DNA from: Spirochaeta sp.
GTDB taxonomy: Bacteria > Spirochaetota > Spirochaetia > DSM-2461
DNA length: 12,374 bases
Assembly: GCA_030592625.1 (NCBI GenBank)
Contig: JAUVIY010000046.1
Coordinates: 1 to 12,374 of the forward strand
Reading direction: 5' to 3'
The translations under genes and the position numbers were made by a program. Shown one piece after another: positions 1 to 7,930 of the stretch. The notes beneath the pieces were generated by a model that saw only the letters and a program-made list of their open reading frames with translations, searched no databases and was not told the origin of the DNA. Every line of letters begins with the position of its first letter. Position 1 is the stretch's first letter.

Positions 1-2
1 AA

Positions 3-1631
3 ACAATCAGGAAGGTGGGATATCTTGATGTCCTGGAAAAAGAGTATGAGAATCCGATCGCTCACTTTGAAAAGTTAGCCAGGAAAATGACCGATGAGAT
101 CCGGGAGAAGACCAAACCGATTCAGCTTTCAATTTTTATCGATCAGAGTATGCCTGTTGATACTGACAACAGAAAGAATTTTGGCTATGTGGCGTTCTCT
201 CATCTCTACCATGAACTCGAGCTGAATTACTTTATCAACAACCGCCGGCGCTATACGGATGCCAAATACAATCACAACGCCATCTTCAAGATGCTCATCT
301 ACTCCCGCCTTCTTTATCCCGGCTCAAAGAAAAGAACTTTTGAGAAACGGAATATGTTTTTTGAGAAAATGGATTTCTCTCTGGATGACGTATACCGCTC
401 TTTATCCTTCTTTGCCAAATTCAAAGATCCGATGCTCCTGGCCATGCATAAACGAATCGAGAAACTCTACGGCCGGAATACCTCGCTGGTGTACTACGAT
501 GTGACCAACTTCTACTTTGAAATTGACAAGCAGGATGAGTTAAGACGCAAAGGCTATTCAAAAGAACACCGAAGGTCCCCCATCGTCCAGATGGGACTAT
601 TTTTGGATACCGACGGTATTCCTCTCACCTACGGACTGTACCCGGGGAATATGCTCGATAAGCAAACACTCATCCCGATGATGCACAAGGTTCGTAAACA
701 GTTCGATCTGGGACGATATATCGTCGTTGGGGATCGAGGGATGATGAGTGGAGATAACATTCGTCAGATTCTCATCGATCAATGCGGATATGTCTTAAGC
801 TATTCCATTAGAGGCTCTGATGCTGCCTTTAAAGAGTATGTTTTAGATCAGAATGATTACCGGGATATCGGTCAGGATGGATTCAGGATTAAATCCCGCA
901 TCTACCCTAGAGAAATCTATGTTTCCACTCTGGAAGGTAAGAAGAAAAAGATTTCCATCGACGAGAAGCACATCGTGTTCTACAGCCCCAAATATGCCCG
1001 GAAAGCTAAAGCGGACCGGGATGCCGTACTCTCAAGAGCACAAAAGCTCATCGCCTCTCCTTCAGCCTATGCCAGAGCGGCATCTTATGGTGCGGCAAAA
1101 TACGTAAAAGATCTCACCTACTCTCCCTCTTCGGGTGAAGTCATTGATGATGCCGAGCATTTACTCATTTCCGATGAAGAAGTACTCGCTGAAGAGGAGA
1201 AGTACGATGGTTATTATGCCATCGTAACCAGCGAGATGAAAAAGAGTGATGAGAAAATAGTTGAGATCTACCGGGGGCTCTGGAAAATCGAGGATTCATT
1301 CAGGATTACAAAAAGCGATCTGGAGACCCGCCCGGTTTATGTATCCCGGCAGGATCATATAGAGGCACATTTTCTAACCTGCTTTGTTGCCCTTGTACTG
1401 GTGCGGCTATTAGAAAAGAAGCTGGATGGGAAGTACCCGGTCCCGAGGATACCGGAGAGTCTGAAACGGAGCTCTTGTTCCCTGTTGGAGCAGAATTTGT
1501 ACCTCTTCGACTACTACGACCAAGTTCTTGCTGATATTGGGAAGCTCCTGGGAATCGATTTTGGCCTGAAATACCGGAAGGTTGGGGATATCACAAAGAT
1601 TATTGCCGGTTCCAAGAAAATTGATAAATAA
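3..1631 (+). CDS. IS1634-like (IS4 superfamily) transposase, 5' end outside window
   Basis: DDE transposase that cuts and joins the ends of its own insertion sequence. The frame is open from base 3; a GTG at 15 is the first usable start, but no stop precedes it in the window, so the true start is probably to the left. From the GTG the protein is 538 aa, near the roughly 550-600 aa usual for the IS1634 group. Numbered from that GTG, the likely catalytic residues are D162 (in YYDVTNF), D240 (in VVGDRGMMS) and E426 (in YRGLWKIEDSFR), with K433 six residues after the Glu, as in the IS4-superfamily YREK signature. RPVY follows, which is typical of this family. No internal stop is seen, so the element could still be active. 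It sits directly beside the truncated end of hsdS, which suggests insertion into or next to the R-M operon. The family name rests on motif recognition, not a search. Confidence 0.85.
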   Translation, partial: TIRKVGYLDVLEKEYENPIAHFEKLARKMTDEIREKTKPIQLSIFIDQSMPVDTDNRKNFGYVAFSHLYHELELNYFINNRRRYTDAKYNHNAIFKMLIYSRLLYPGSKKRTFEKRNMFFEKMDFSLDDVYRSLSFFAKFKDPMLLAMHKRIEKLYGRNTSLVYYDVTNFYFEIDKQDELRRKGYSKEHRRSPIVQMGLFLDTDGIPLTYGLYPGNMLDKQTLIPMMHKVRKQFDLGRYIVVGDRGMMSGDNIRQILIDQCGYVLSYSIRGSDAAFKEYVLDQNDYRDIGQDGFRIKSRIYPREIYVSTLEGKKKKISIDEKHIVFYSPKYARKAKADRDAVLSRAQKLIASPSAYARAASYGAAKYVKDLTYSPSSGEVIDDAEHLLISDEEVLAEEEKYDGYYAIVTSEMKKSDEKIVEIYRGLWKIEDSFRITKSDLETRPVYVSRQDHIEAHFLTCFVALVLVRLLEKKLDGKYPVPRIPESLKRSSCSLLEQNLYLFDYYDQVLADIGKLLGIDFGLKYRKVGDITKIIAGSKKIDK

Positions 1632-1659
1632 CACAACAACTTTGTGAGATTGACTAACT

Positions 1660-1690
1660 CCTGTATATAACTACAGGATAAGTAGTTATA
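1660..1690. repeat. Two overlapping inverted repeats just past the transposase
   Basis: Two perfect palindromes overlap here. CCTGTA (1660-1665) pairs with TACAGG (1672-1677) around 6 bases. TATAACTAC (1666-1674) pairs with GTAGTTATA (1682-1690) around 7 bases. They cannot form at the same time. They lie between the transposase stop and the first recognisable hsdS codons, so they probably belong to the right end of the insertion sequence, as a terminal structure or a terminator without a clear U-tract. The exact IS border cannot be fixed because the left end is outside the window. Confidence 0.5.
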
Positions 1691-1698
1691 GCCTTATT

Positions 1699-2215
1699 AT
1701 GTCATTTGAACTGCAAAAGATGAGGTATATCTGGTCAAACCAAGTTTTCTAATCGTGATATTGACGAAAAGTACAGGATTGGTGATAGCGATATCCTATT
1801 CTCCTGGTCGGGGAATCCTGATACTTCAATCGATACTTTCATCTGGTTAGGCGGCCCAGGTTTATTAAATCAGCATATTTTTCGAGTATTACCAGAGCAG
1901 GAGCTTGACCGATTATATGTCTTCTACCAACTTAAGTCGCTAAAGTTGACTTTTACAGCTATTGCTCAGAATAAATAAACTACGGGTCTTGGTCATGTTA
2001 CGATAAAGGATTTGAAAAGGCATAAAGTTGTTCGTGGGAGTAATAAAATACGTAAAGCATTTCATGATCTTGTTGGCCCTTTTTACATGAAATGGGTTCA
2101 AAACCAATTGCAGTCAAATCAGACGGTAAAAATCCGTGATACCCTTCTCCCAAAACTCATTTCCGGAGAACTTCGCATCCCCGATGCCGAGAAATTGGTG
2201 GAGAAGGTTTTGTGA
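1699..2215 (+). pseudogene. hsdS: Type I R-M specificity subunit, broken 3' remnant
   Basis: HsdS recognises the DNA target of a type I restriction-modification enzyme through two target-recognition domains (TRDs) separated by helical spacers. Only the C-terminal TRD and spacer remain. One frame, open after TGA 1721-1723, reads SGQTKFSNRDIDEKYRIGD and then DILFSWSGNPDTSIDTF, a common HsdS TRD block. It stops at TAA 1976-1978 and continues in the same frame with TTGLGHVTIKDLKRHK. Relatives have NKQTTGLGH here, so one C-to-T change (CAA to TAA) explains the stop. The tail RDTLLPKLISGELRIP is the classical HsdS C-terminus. Left of 1721 the matching frame seems to be the one reading MRYI, so about two bases may have been lost near 1728-1732 (inference). 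The N-terminal half is missing at the IS side. A short protein from a TTG at 2012 is possible but could only supply the C-terminal helix. Confidence 0.85.
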
Positions 2216-2234
2216 ACATCTTTAAGGAGTGGTT

Positions 2235-3647
2235 ATGACATCAAAACTCACATTTGAATCACTCCGATCCCAGATTTCTCTCGGTGAGGACAGTTCCCGT
2301 CAATTCAAGCAGGATATTACCAATACCGAGTCTCTGGCGGCTGAGATGGCGGCTTTTGCTAATACTGATGGGGGGACTCTTTTTATTGGCGTTGCTGATG
2401 ACGGTTCTGTTCCCGGGTTGAGTTCATCTGATGTAGCTCGGATTAATCAGCTTATCAGTAATGCTGCGAGTCAGGGGATTCGGAGTCCTTTGACTGTTGA
2501 AAGTGAAAATGTGGCGGTGGACAATGGGCGTCTGGTGATTGTTCTGAAGGTTCCCAGGGGGATTGATAAGCCGTATTTCGATAAGAACGGGGTTATCTGG
2601 CTGAGAACCGGGTCTGATAAACGGCGGGTGAATTCAAAAGAGGAGCTTAGACGCCTTTTTCAGCTGACCTCGCAGTTCCATGCGGATGAGCTGCCTGTGA
2701 AAGCGGGGGTGGATAAACTCGATAAGCTGCGATTTCGGGATTTCCTCAGGGATTATTATAAACAGGAGTATCCGGATTCATCGGAAGAATTGTTACAGCT
2801 CCTTCAGAATATGAATCTTGCTGCTGATGATGGAAAAATGACTTTAGCCGGGGTGCTGTTGTTTGCAGAGCAGCCGGAATTGATTGTACCTCAGTTTGTT
2901 GTTAAAGCGATTCAATATCCTGGTAACCAGATTCATACAAGCGATTATACGGATACAGAGGATTTTTTCGGACCGTTACAGAAGGTTTTTCATGATGCTC
3001 TGGCTTTTATTATGAGGAATCTTCACAAGCTGCAGGCCGGGCAGGGTGTGAATTCACCGGGAGTTCCTGAAATTCCCGAAATGGTTTTCGAAGAACTTCT
3101 GGTTAATGCCCTTGTTCATCGGGATTATCTGGTGAGTGCGCCGATTCGGCTTTTCATCTTTGATAACCGGATCGAGATAATCAGTCCGGGTTATCTGCCG
3201 AATAACCTCACTGTTGAGAAGATTAGGGCCGGGAATTCCAATATCCGGAATCCCATACTGATGTCTTTTGCGGCCAAGGGGATTCTGCCATACCACGGAC
3301 TGGGGTCGGGGATTCGCCGGGCATTGGAGAAATGGCCGGAGATTGATTTTGAAGATAATCATGAAGGTTGTTTATTCACTTCGACGGTATATCGGTCAAC
3401 GACGGTAGAAACGACGGTAGAAACGACGGTAGAAACGACGGTAGAAACGACGGTAGAAACGACGGTGAAAACACCTGAAATGATTTTAAAGGCTCTAGCC
3501 GAGAATCCGAATCTTACATTAATTGAGGTGGCTGGTTCTATTGGGCGGTCGGTGAGGGCTGTAGAAAAGGCATCTTCGAAATTAGTTGATGAGGGTAAGC
3601 TCAGGTTTGTGGGACCGAAGAAGACCGGGCATTGGGAGGTTCTTTAA
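2235..3647 (+). CDS. AlbA_2-domain, GHKL-type ATP-binding protein in R-M operon
   Basis: A 470-aa protein of the group often annotated as putative DNA-binding or RecG-related ATP-binding protein (COG2865-like). ATG 2235 is chosen over the GTG at 2229 because AAGGAG (2224-2229) sits 5 bases before it. Residues about 10-140 form a Schlafen/AlbA_2 domain, with the hallmark FANTDGGTLFIGVADDG at about 41-57. Residues about 270-380 hold a GHKL ATPase-like domain, with NALVHRDY at 291-298 and a GLGSGIRR segment. A Thr-Val-Glu repeat linker follows, then a winged-helix-like C-terminus. The gene lies 19 bases after the hsdS remnant and 5 bases before hsdR, a placement often seen in type I loci. It probably modulates the system or binds nucleic acid; its exact role is not known to me. 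The reading frame is intact. Confidence 0.85.
   Translation: MTSKLTFESLRSQISLGEDSSRQFKQDITNTESLAAEMAAFANTDGGTLFIGVADDGSVPGLSSSDVARINQLISNAASQGIRSPLTVESENVAVDNGRLVIVLKVPRGIDKPYFDKNGVIWLRTGSDKRRVNSKEELRRLFQLTSQFHADELPVKAGVDKLDKLRFRDFLRDYYKQEYPDSSEELLQLLQNMNLAADDGKMTLAGVLLFAEQPELIVPQFVVKAIQYPGNQIHTSDYTDTEDFFGPLQKVFHDALAFIMRNLHKLQAGQGVNSPGVPEIPEMVFEELLVNALVHRDYLVSAPIRLFIFDNRIEIISPGYLPNNLTVEKIRAGNSNIRNPILMSFAAKGILPYHGLGSGIRRALEKWPEIDFEDNHEGCLFTSTVYRSTTVETTVETTVETTVETTVETTVKTPEMILKALAENPNLTLIEVAGSIGRSVRAVEKASSKLVDEGKLRFVGPKKTGHWEVL
3399..3470 (+). repeat. 12-bp tandem repeat coding for (TTVE)n linker
   Basis: Five perfect copies of ACGACGGTAGAA run from 3399 to 3458, followed by a sixth altered copy, ACGACGGTGAAA (3459-3470). 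Each unit is exactly four codons (Thr-Thr-Val-Glu). Slippage would therefore lengthen or shorten the linker between the ATPase domain and the winged helix without breaking the frame. Proteins of this group often carry degenerate Thr-rich repeats here; the near-perfect nucleotide identity points to recent expansion. Confidence 0.95.
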
Positions 3648-3652
3648 CGGGT

Positions 3653-6600
3653 ATGAGTTTCACTGAAGAGCGTCTCGAACAGGCCTTTATCGAGCTTCTT
3701 GAGGCTGAGGGATTTCAGCATCTCAACGGGGAATCCATACACCGGACGGCGCAAGAGGTCATACTAGAAGATGATCTGATTACCAATCTGAGTAATCGCT
3801 ATCAGGATGATAGCATTACGGTAACGGAGATTCAGTCCATTATCCGCCGGCTTAAGAGTTTTTCGGCGGAAGATCTTTACGAGTCGAACAAGTCGGTGAT
3901 GAAGATGATTTCCGACGGTTTTGTGATGAAAAGGGAGGATCGCAGCCGGAAAGATCTGTTTATTCATCTCATCGACTATTCGAGGGGAAATCAGAATATT
4001 TATCGGTTCGTCAATCAGTTGGAAATTACCGGGAATCATACCCGGATTCCTGATGGGATTGCCTATATCAACGGGATTCCCATGGTTGTTTTCGAATTCA
4101 AGAGTGCTATCCGGGAAGAGGCTTCTATTCATGATGCCTATGTTCAGCTGACCACCCGCTATCACCGTGATATTCCTGAGCTTTTTAAATACAACGCCTT
4201 CTGCGTTATCAGCGACGGGGTGAACAACAAGGTGGGTTCCAATTTTGCTCCCTACGAATTCTTCTACAGCTGGCGGAAGATTGATGGTTCTGATCTGGTG
4301 GAGAGTGATGGAATTGATTCCCTGTATACATTGATTAAAGGAATGTTTCATCCGGACCGTCTTCGGGGGATTATCAGGAATTTCATTTTCTTTCCGGATA
4401 CTTCCAGGCGGGAAGAAAAGATTCTCTGCCGGTATCCTCAGTACTATGCTGCAGTCAAGCTCTTTGAAAGCATCCGGCAGCATCGCCGCCCTGAGGGAGA
4501 CGGTAAGGGGGGTACTTATTTCGGGGCAACAGGTTCCGGGAAAAGCTTCACTATGCTTTTTCTTGTCCGGCTTCTGATGAAGAGTGTTGAATTCTCCAGT
4601 CCTACAATTGTTCTTATTACCGATCGTACCGATTTGGATGACCAGCTCTCGGGATTGTTCACCGGGGCCAAAGGATACATCGGTGATGATTCTGTTATCA
4701 GTGTGGAGAGTCGAGATCATTTAAAGGAACTTCTCAAGGGACGAAACAGCGGAGGGGTATTTCTCACTACCATCCACAAATTCACCGAGGATACGGATCT
4801 CCTCACCGACCGGGGAAATATCATCTGCATCTCCGATGAAGCTCATCGCAGCCAGGTGAATGTGGATCAGAAAGTAAGGGTAAGCTACGATGGTGTGAAG
4901 AAAACCTTCGGATTCGCCAAGTACCTCCACGATTCACTGCCCAACGCCACCTATGTCGGATTCACCGGTACTCCTATCGATGCCACCCTGGATGTGTTCG
5001 GTGAAGTCGTGGACGCCTACACCATGACCGAATCGGTTAAGGATGAAATTACCGTCCGGATTGTTTATGAAGGTCGGGCGGCCAAGGTTATTCTGAACAA
5101 CAGTAAGCTTCAGGATATTGAAAAATATTATGCGGATTGTGTGGCTGATGGGGCCAGTGATTACCAGGTTGGAGAGAGTAAACGGGCCAATACCCGGATG
5201 AATACTATTTTGGGTGACCCTGACCGAATCCAGGCCATTGCTGAGGATTTCGTTCACCATTATGAGATGCGGGTGAATGAGGGGGCGTCGGTGAAGGGCA
5301 AGGCCATGTTTGTTACCAGTAACCGGCAGATTGCCTGGCAGCTTTACAAATCTATTACTTCACTTCGCCCTGAATGGACTGAGGTGAAGATAAGTGACGA
5401 TGAGGAAATCAAGCCCATGGCCCATATACAGATGGTAATGACCCGGAGTCAGGATGATCCAAAAGAACTCTGGGATATGCTGGGCACCAGGGATGATCGC
5501 AAGGAGCTGGACCGTCAGTTCAAGAATGCCAGATCCAACTTCAAAATCGCCATTGTTGTGGACATGTGGCTCACCGGATTCGACGTACCCTTCCTGGACA
5601 CCATGTATATTGACAAGCCCGTACAGCAGCACACCCTGATTCAGACCATCTCCCGGGTGAACCGGAAGTTCGAGGAGAAGGAAAAAGGGTTGGTGGTGGA
5701 TTATATCGGTATCAAGAGTCAGATGAACAAGGCTCTGGCTCAGTTCTCCAAGTCTGAGGGTATCAATTTTGAGGAAATCAGCCTTTCCATTACTGTGGTG
5801 AAGGATCATCTGGATCTGCTGAACAGAATGTTCCATAAGTTTGACAGAGGTCAGTATTTCCATGGAACTCCCCTTCAGCAGCTTGAATGTCTCAATATGG
5901 CCGCCGAGTTTGTTCAGATAACCGACAAGGTTGAGAAGAGGTACATGTCCCTGGTAAAGCGCCTGAAAGCCGCTTATGACATCTGCACCGGCAGCGATGA
6001 GATCAGCCGGCAGGAGAAGGACGAAATCCATTTCTACCTGGCTGTAAGATCGATCGTTCATAAGCTGACAAAGGGCAACGCCCCTGATACTGCCCAGATG
6101 AATGCCAGGGTGAAAGAGCTCATCGAGGAAGCTCTCAAGAGTGACGGGGTGGAAGAGATTTTCAAATGGGGCGAAGGTAAGGGGAGCGAGTTCGATATCT
6201 TCGATCCGGACTACATCGCGAAAATTGAGAAAATCAAACTGCCGAATACCAAAATCAAACTCTTACAGCAGCTTCTGAGCCGGGCCATCGAAGACTTCAA
6301 GAAAGTGAACAAAATAAAGGGGATCGACTTCTCAAAGAAGTTCAAATCCCTGGTGGACAAGTACAATGAGCGCAAGGAAGCGGATGTCCTCCGGAGTGAA
6401 GTTCTGGATGAGTTCACCGAAGAGATTATGGACCTGTATTTCGCCATGAAAACAGAGAGGGACTCCTTTCAGGATATGGGAATCGATTTTGAAGAGAAGG
6501 CTTTCTATGACATCCTGAAGGCTTTAGCCGTCAAGTACGATTTCGAATATCCTGAAGACCAGCTGATTGTTCTGGCCCAGGCTGTGAAGAGCGTCGTGGA

Positions 6601-6766
6601 TGATAAGGCCAGGTACACCGACTGGAGCCGGCGGAATGATATCAAGGCGGAGCTGAAGGTGGATTTAATAATTCTGCTGGCTGAGCATGATTATCCTCCT
6701 GTGGACCGGGATGAGGTTTATCAGGAGATTTTTGAACAGGCGGAGAATTTTAAACGGTATGCGTGA
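3653..6766 (+). CDS. hsdR: Type I restriction enzyme R subunit (motor and nuclease)
   Basis: A 1037-aa HsdR, full length for the family. It moves DNA through the R2M2S complex using ATP and cuts it far from the recognition site. The N-terminal PD-(D/E)xK nuclease shows D134 and E148-F149-K150 (PDGIAY, then VVFEFKSA). The SF2 helicase core has Walker A GATGSGKS at 291-298, DEAH at 395-398, FTGTP at 437-441, LTGFDVPFLDTMYIDKP as motif V, and QTISRVNR at 664-671 as motif VI. A helical C-terminal region for binding the methylase core follows. ATG 3653 is preferred; GGGAGG (3634-3639), inside the last codons of the preceding gene, is a somewhat distant ribosome binding site (13 bases). A TTG at 3632 would add seven residues. 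The gene follows the ATPase gene by 5 bases, implying co-transcription. The frame is undamaged although its S partner is broken. Confidence 0.95.
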   Translation: MSFTEERLEQAFIELLEAEGFQHLNGESIHRTAQEVILEDDLITNLSNRYQDDSITVTEIQSIIRRLKSFSAEDLYESNKSVMKMISDGFVMKREDRSRKDLFIHLIDYSRGNQNIYRFVNQLEITGNHTRIPDGIAYINGIPMVVFEFKSAIREEASIHDAYVQLTTRYHRDIPELFKYNAFCVISDGVNNKVGSNFAPYEFFYSWRKIDGSDLVESDGIDSLYTLIKGMFHPDRLRGIIRNFIFFPDTSRREEKILCRYPQYYAAVKLFESIRQHRRPEGDGKGGTYFGATGSGKSFTMLFLVRLLMKSVEFSSPTIVLITDRTDLDDQLSGLFTGAKGYIGDDSVISVESRDHLKELLKGRNSGGVFLTTIHKFTEDTDLLTDRGNIICISDEAHRSQVNVDQKVRVSYDGVKKTFGFAKYLHDSLPNATYVGFTGTPIDATLDVFGEVVDAYTMTESVKDEITVRIVYEGRAAKVILNNSKLQDIEKYYADCVADGASDYQVGESKRANTRMNTILGDPDRIQAIAEDFVHHYEMRVNEGASVKGKAMFVTSNRQIAWQLYKSITSLRPEWTEVKISDDEEIKPMAHIQMVMTRSQDDPKELWDMLGTRDDRKELDRQFKNARSNFKIAIVVDMWLTGFDVPFLDTMYIDKPVQQHTLIQTISRVNRKFEEKEKGLVVDYIGIKSQMNKALAQFSKSEGINFEEISLSITVVKDHLDLLNRMFHKFDRGQYFHGTPLQQLECLNMAAEFVQITDKVEKRYMSLVKRLKAAYDICTGSDEISRQEKDEIHFYLAVRSIVHKLTKGNAPDTAQMNARVKELIEEALKSDGVEEIFKWGEGKGSEFDIFDPDYIAKIEKIKLPNTKIKLLQQLLSRAIEDFKKVNKIKGIDFSKKFKSLVDKYNERKEADVLRSEVLDEFTEEIMDLYFAMKTERDSFQDMGIDFEEKAFYDILKALAVKYDFEYPEDQLIVLAQAVKSVVDDKARYTDWSRRNDIKAELKVDLIILLAEHDYPPVDRDEVYQEIFEQAENFKRYA

Positions 6767-6839
6767 GATTTATTTATCTGTTGAATAACGTTGACAACAT
6801 CGGGTAGGGGAGCTCACTACGCAGATTCTTCGTTGTCAT

Positions 6840-7114
6840 TTAGAAGTTTTCGATGCACCACACTTTGAATTTCATCGCCTCTTTCCCAGTAAACCCAATA
6901 GCAACCAACGAGAACCCTTTCCTGGTCATGCGATAGGTCCTCTGTGTTCGACTAGCAGAGTCCTTATAGGAGATGTGCCCAAAATTGGACGTATTGAATC
7001 ATGCACCCCAGTTTCAAGTATTCGGTCAATACCTCGTGTTACGTGGCGGTGTTCCTTTCCAAACACCCGGGCCAAGGCCCGGCTTGTCGTCCATCCCTGC
7101 GTCTGACGGTGCAT
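6840..7114 (-). pseudogene. Rha-family phage regulator, frameshifted
   Basis: Rha proteins are phage- and prophage-borne regulators. From ATG 7114 the first frame reads TTSRALARVFGKEHRHVTRG, the Rha N-terminal signature (FGKEH.HV..I). It loses similarity after LETGVHD. Another frame then reads FNTSNFGHISYKDSASRTQR and TYRMTRKGFSLVAIGFTGKE, ending AMKFKVWCIENF and TAA (6840-6842); this is the expected Rha continuation. The switch lies at about 6995-6999, where GATTC replaces an expected GATTTC, so loss of one T in a short run is enough. The C-terminus also looks shorter than in relatives, and the bases before the ATG give no convincing normal N-terminus. The gene starts 34 bases after the antitoxin stop on the same strand, so it could once have been in the toxin-antitoxin operon. 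A sequencing error could mimic the shift. Confidence 0.8.
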
Positions 7115-7148
7115 AAAATGGGCTCCCGAAATAGGGGCCCTAAACGGT

Positions 7149-7469
7149 TTAGTGTCTCAGAAAACTATCTACAACCCTCGGATTGTCATTAATCATAGAA
7201 AGCAGTCGGGCGGCGGCACCTCCGGGGGTGTTTCGTTTCGCTTCCCACGCCTGAACGGTTTTCTTTCCAACACCCAAGGCATCGGCCAGGTCGTTCTGGC
7301 TCAATTCTGCTTTCTTCCTAATTGCCTTAATCATTACGGCGTCAAACTGAGGAGGAGCAATGAAGATCTTCTTCCTCCGGGTAGTTTTTCTCAGCTTGCG
7401 CTTGCCGTCTACATATTCTTTCGCCTGATTAAGGCTTTCTTTCAATCTATTAAAATCCTTTTCGTCCAC
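7149..7469 (-). CDS. XRE-family antitoxin (HigA/NadS-like)
   Basis: A 106-aa helix-turn-helix protein, the probable antitoxin and operon repressor for the toxin gene just upstream. The HTH covers about residues 46-80, with LSQNDLADALGVGKKTVQAW as helices 2-3. The basic N-terminus (KRKLRKTTRRKK) probably forms the toxin-binding arm. Start is GTG 7469, preceded on the - strand by a purine-rich GGAGAGGA ribosome binding site; a nearby ATG at 7474 is out of frame. The 36-base gap after the toxin stop and the toxin-first order are typical of HigBA and related pairs. Length and C-terminus look complete. Confidence 0.88.
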   Translation of the reverse strand: MDEKDFNRLKESLNQAKEYVDGKRKLRKTTRRKKIFIAPPQFDAVMIKAIRKKAELSQNDLADALGVGKKTVQAWEAKRNTPGGAAARLLSMINDNPRVVDSFLRH

Positions 7470-7505
7470 ACCATCCTCTCCTCTCTCTATACATGGTTTT
7501 TCATG

Positions 7506-7835
7506 CTACAGGTGCGATACATTTTCTTTGAAAAACTTCTTTTCATCTTCGGTCAAATCGACCTTCTTTGATTTTGGATACGCCATGAGGAAGTAGTAAA
7601 TCCGCTCCCTGATCTTGGCGTAAAAAATTATCCTGGACCCGCCCCGTTTTCCTTTCCCGTCGGGAGACTTCCACCGAAGCTTCCGTACCCCACCGGTTTT
7701 CCGGATGATGTTTCCGGCCTCCGGCATTTCCATAAGGAAATCTGTAAGTTCTCTGTAATGATCTTCAGAATAGCCAAGGGAGCCCCAATCCTCTCTGAAG
7801 ATGTCCGTTTCAATGAATTCGAAATTACAGTACAT
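7506..7835 (-). CDS. RelE/HigB-type toxin
   Basis: A 109-aa protein of the RelE/ParE fold. Members of the HigB/RelE branch are ribosome-dependent mRNA interferases; that activity is inferred from the family. The core block GGVRKLRWKSPDGKGKRGG is followed by SRIIFYA, then YYFLMAYPKSKKVDLTEDE, matching the usual pattern of a Gly-Lys-Arg-Gly-Gly turn, a beta strand and a C-terminal K..DLT.DE. ATG 7835 is the only plausible start in this frame. Its ribosome binding site is weak (AAAGG about 14 bases upstream), which fits low toxin translation. The toxin gene is first in a two-gene unit with the antitoxin, opposite in strand to all flanking genes. No damage is seen. Confidence 0.9.
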   Translation of the reverse strand: MYCNFEFIETDIFREDWGSLGYSEDHYRELTDFLMEMPEAGNIIRKTGGVRKLRWKSPDGKGKRGGSRIIFYAKIRERIYYFLMAYPKSKKVDLTEDEKKFFKENVSHL

Positions 7836-7901
7836 TTTTAATTGCCCCGCCTTTCCAGTAGAGAATTCTAATCTCCTGTCACCTCCTACCCCCTCGCCCG
7901 A

Positions 7902-7930
7902 ACTATACCATATAATTACCCTTTTGTCAA
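7902..7930 (-). promoter_or_regulatory. Sigma-70-type promoter of toxin-antitoxin operon
   Basis: On the - strand, TTGACA (7925-7930) and TATAGT (7902-7907) are separated by exactly 17 bases, close to the consensus -35/-10 arrangement. It points at the toxin gene and predicts a transcript start near 7895, giving a leader of about 60 bases. A strong anti-ribosome match, AGGAGGTGA (7879-7887 on the - strand), lies at the start of this leader but has no ATG, GTG or TTG at normal spacing. Confidence 0.8.

Noticed and set aside
3399..3470. CRISPR-like appearance of a repeated array
   Set aside because: Units are 12 bp with no spacers and are in-frame codons of the ATPase gene, so this is a coding tandem repeat.
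3764..4720. 318-codon open frame on the - strand opposite hsdR (and others at 4934-5260 and 5360-6061)
   Set aside because: They lie wholly within a well-supported hsdR with all its motifs; their translations show no family motif and look like codon-bias shadows.
6789..6839. TGACAAC/GTTGTCA inverted repeat after hsdR
   Set aside because: Short arms separated by more than 30 bases and no U-run; too weak to call a terminator or recombination site.
7067..7082. Perfect 16-bp palindrome CCGGGCC-AA-GGCCCGG
   Set aside because: It falls inside the rha coding segment for SRALARVFG, has no U-tract and a loop too small for a terminator; probably chance in GC-rich codons.
7152..7571. 139-codon + strand frame
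   Set aside because: It overlaps the antitoxin gene antisense and has no ribosome binding site or recognisable domain; the HTH on the - strand is clear.
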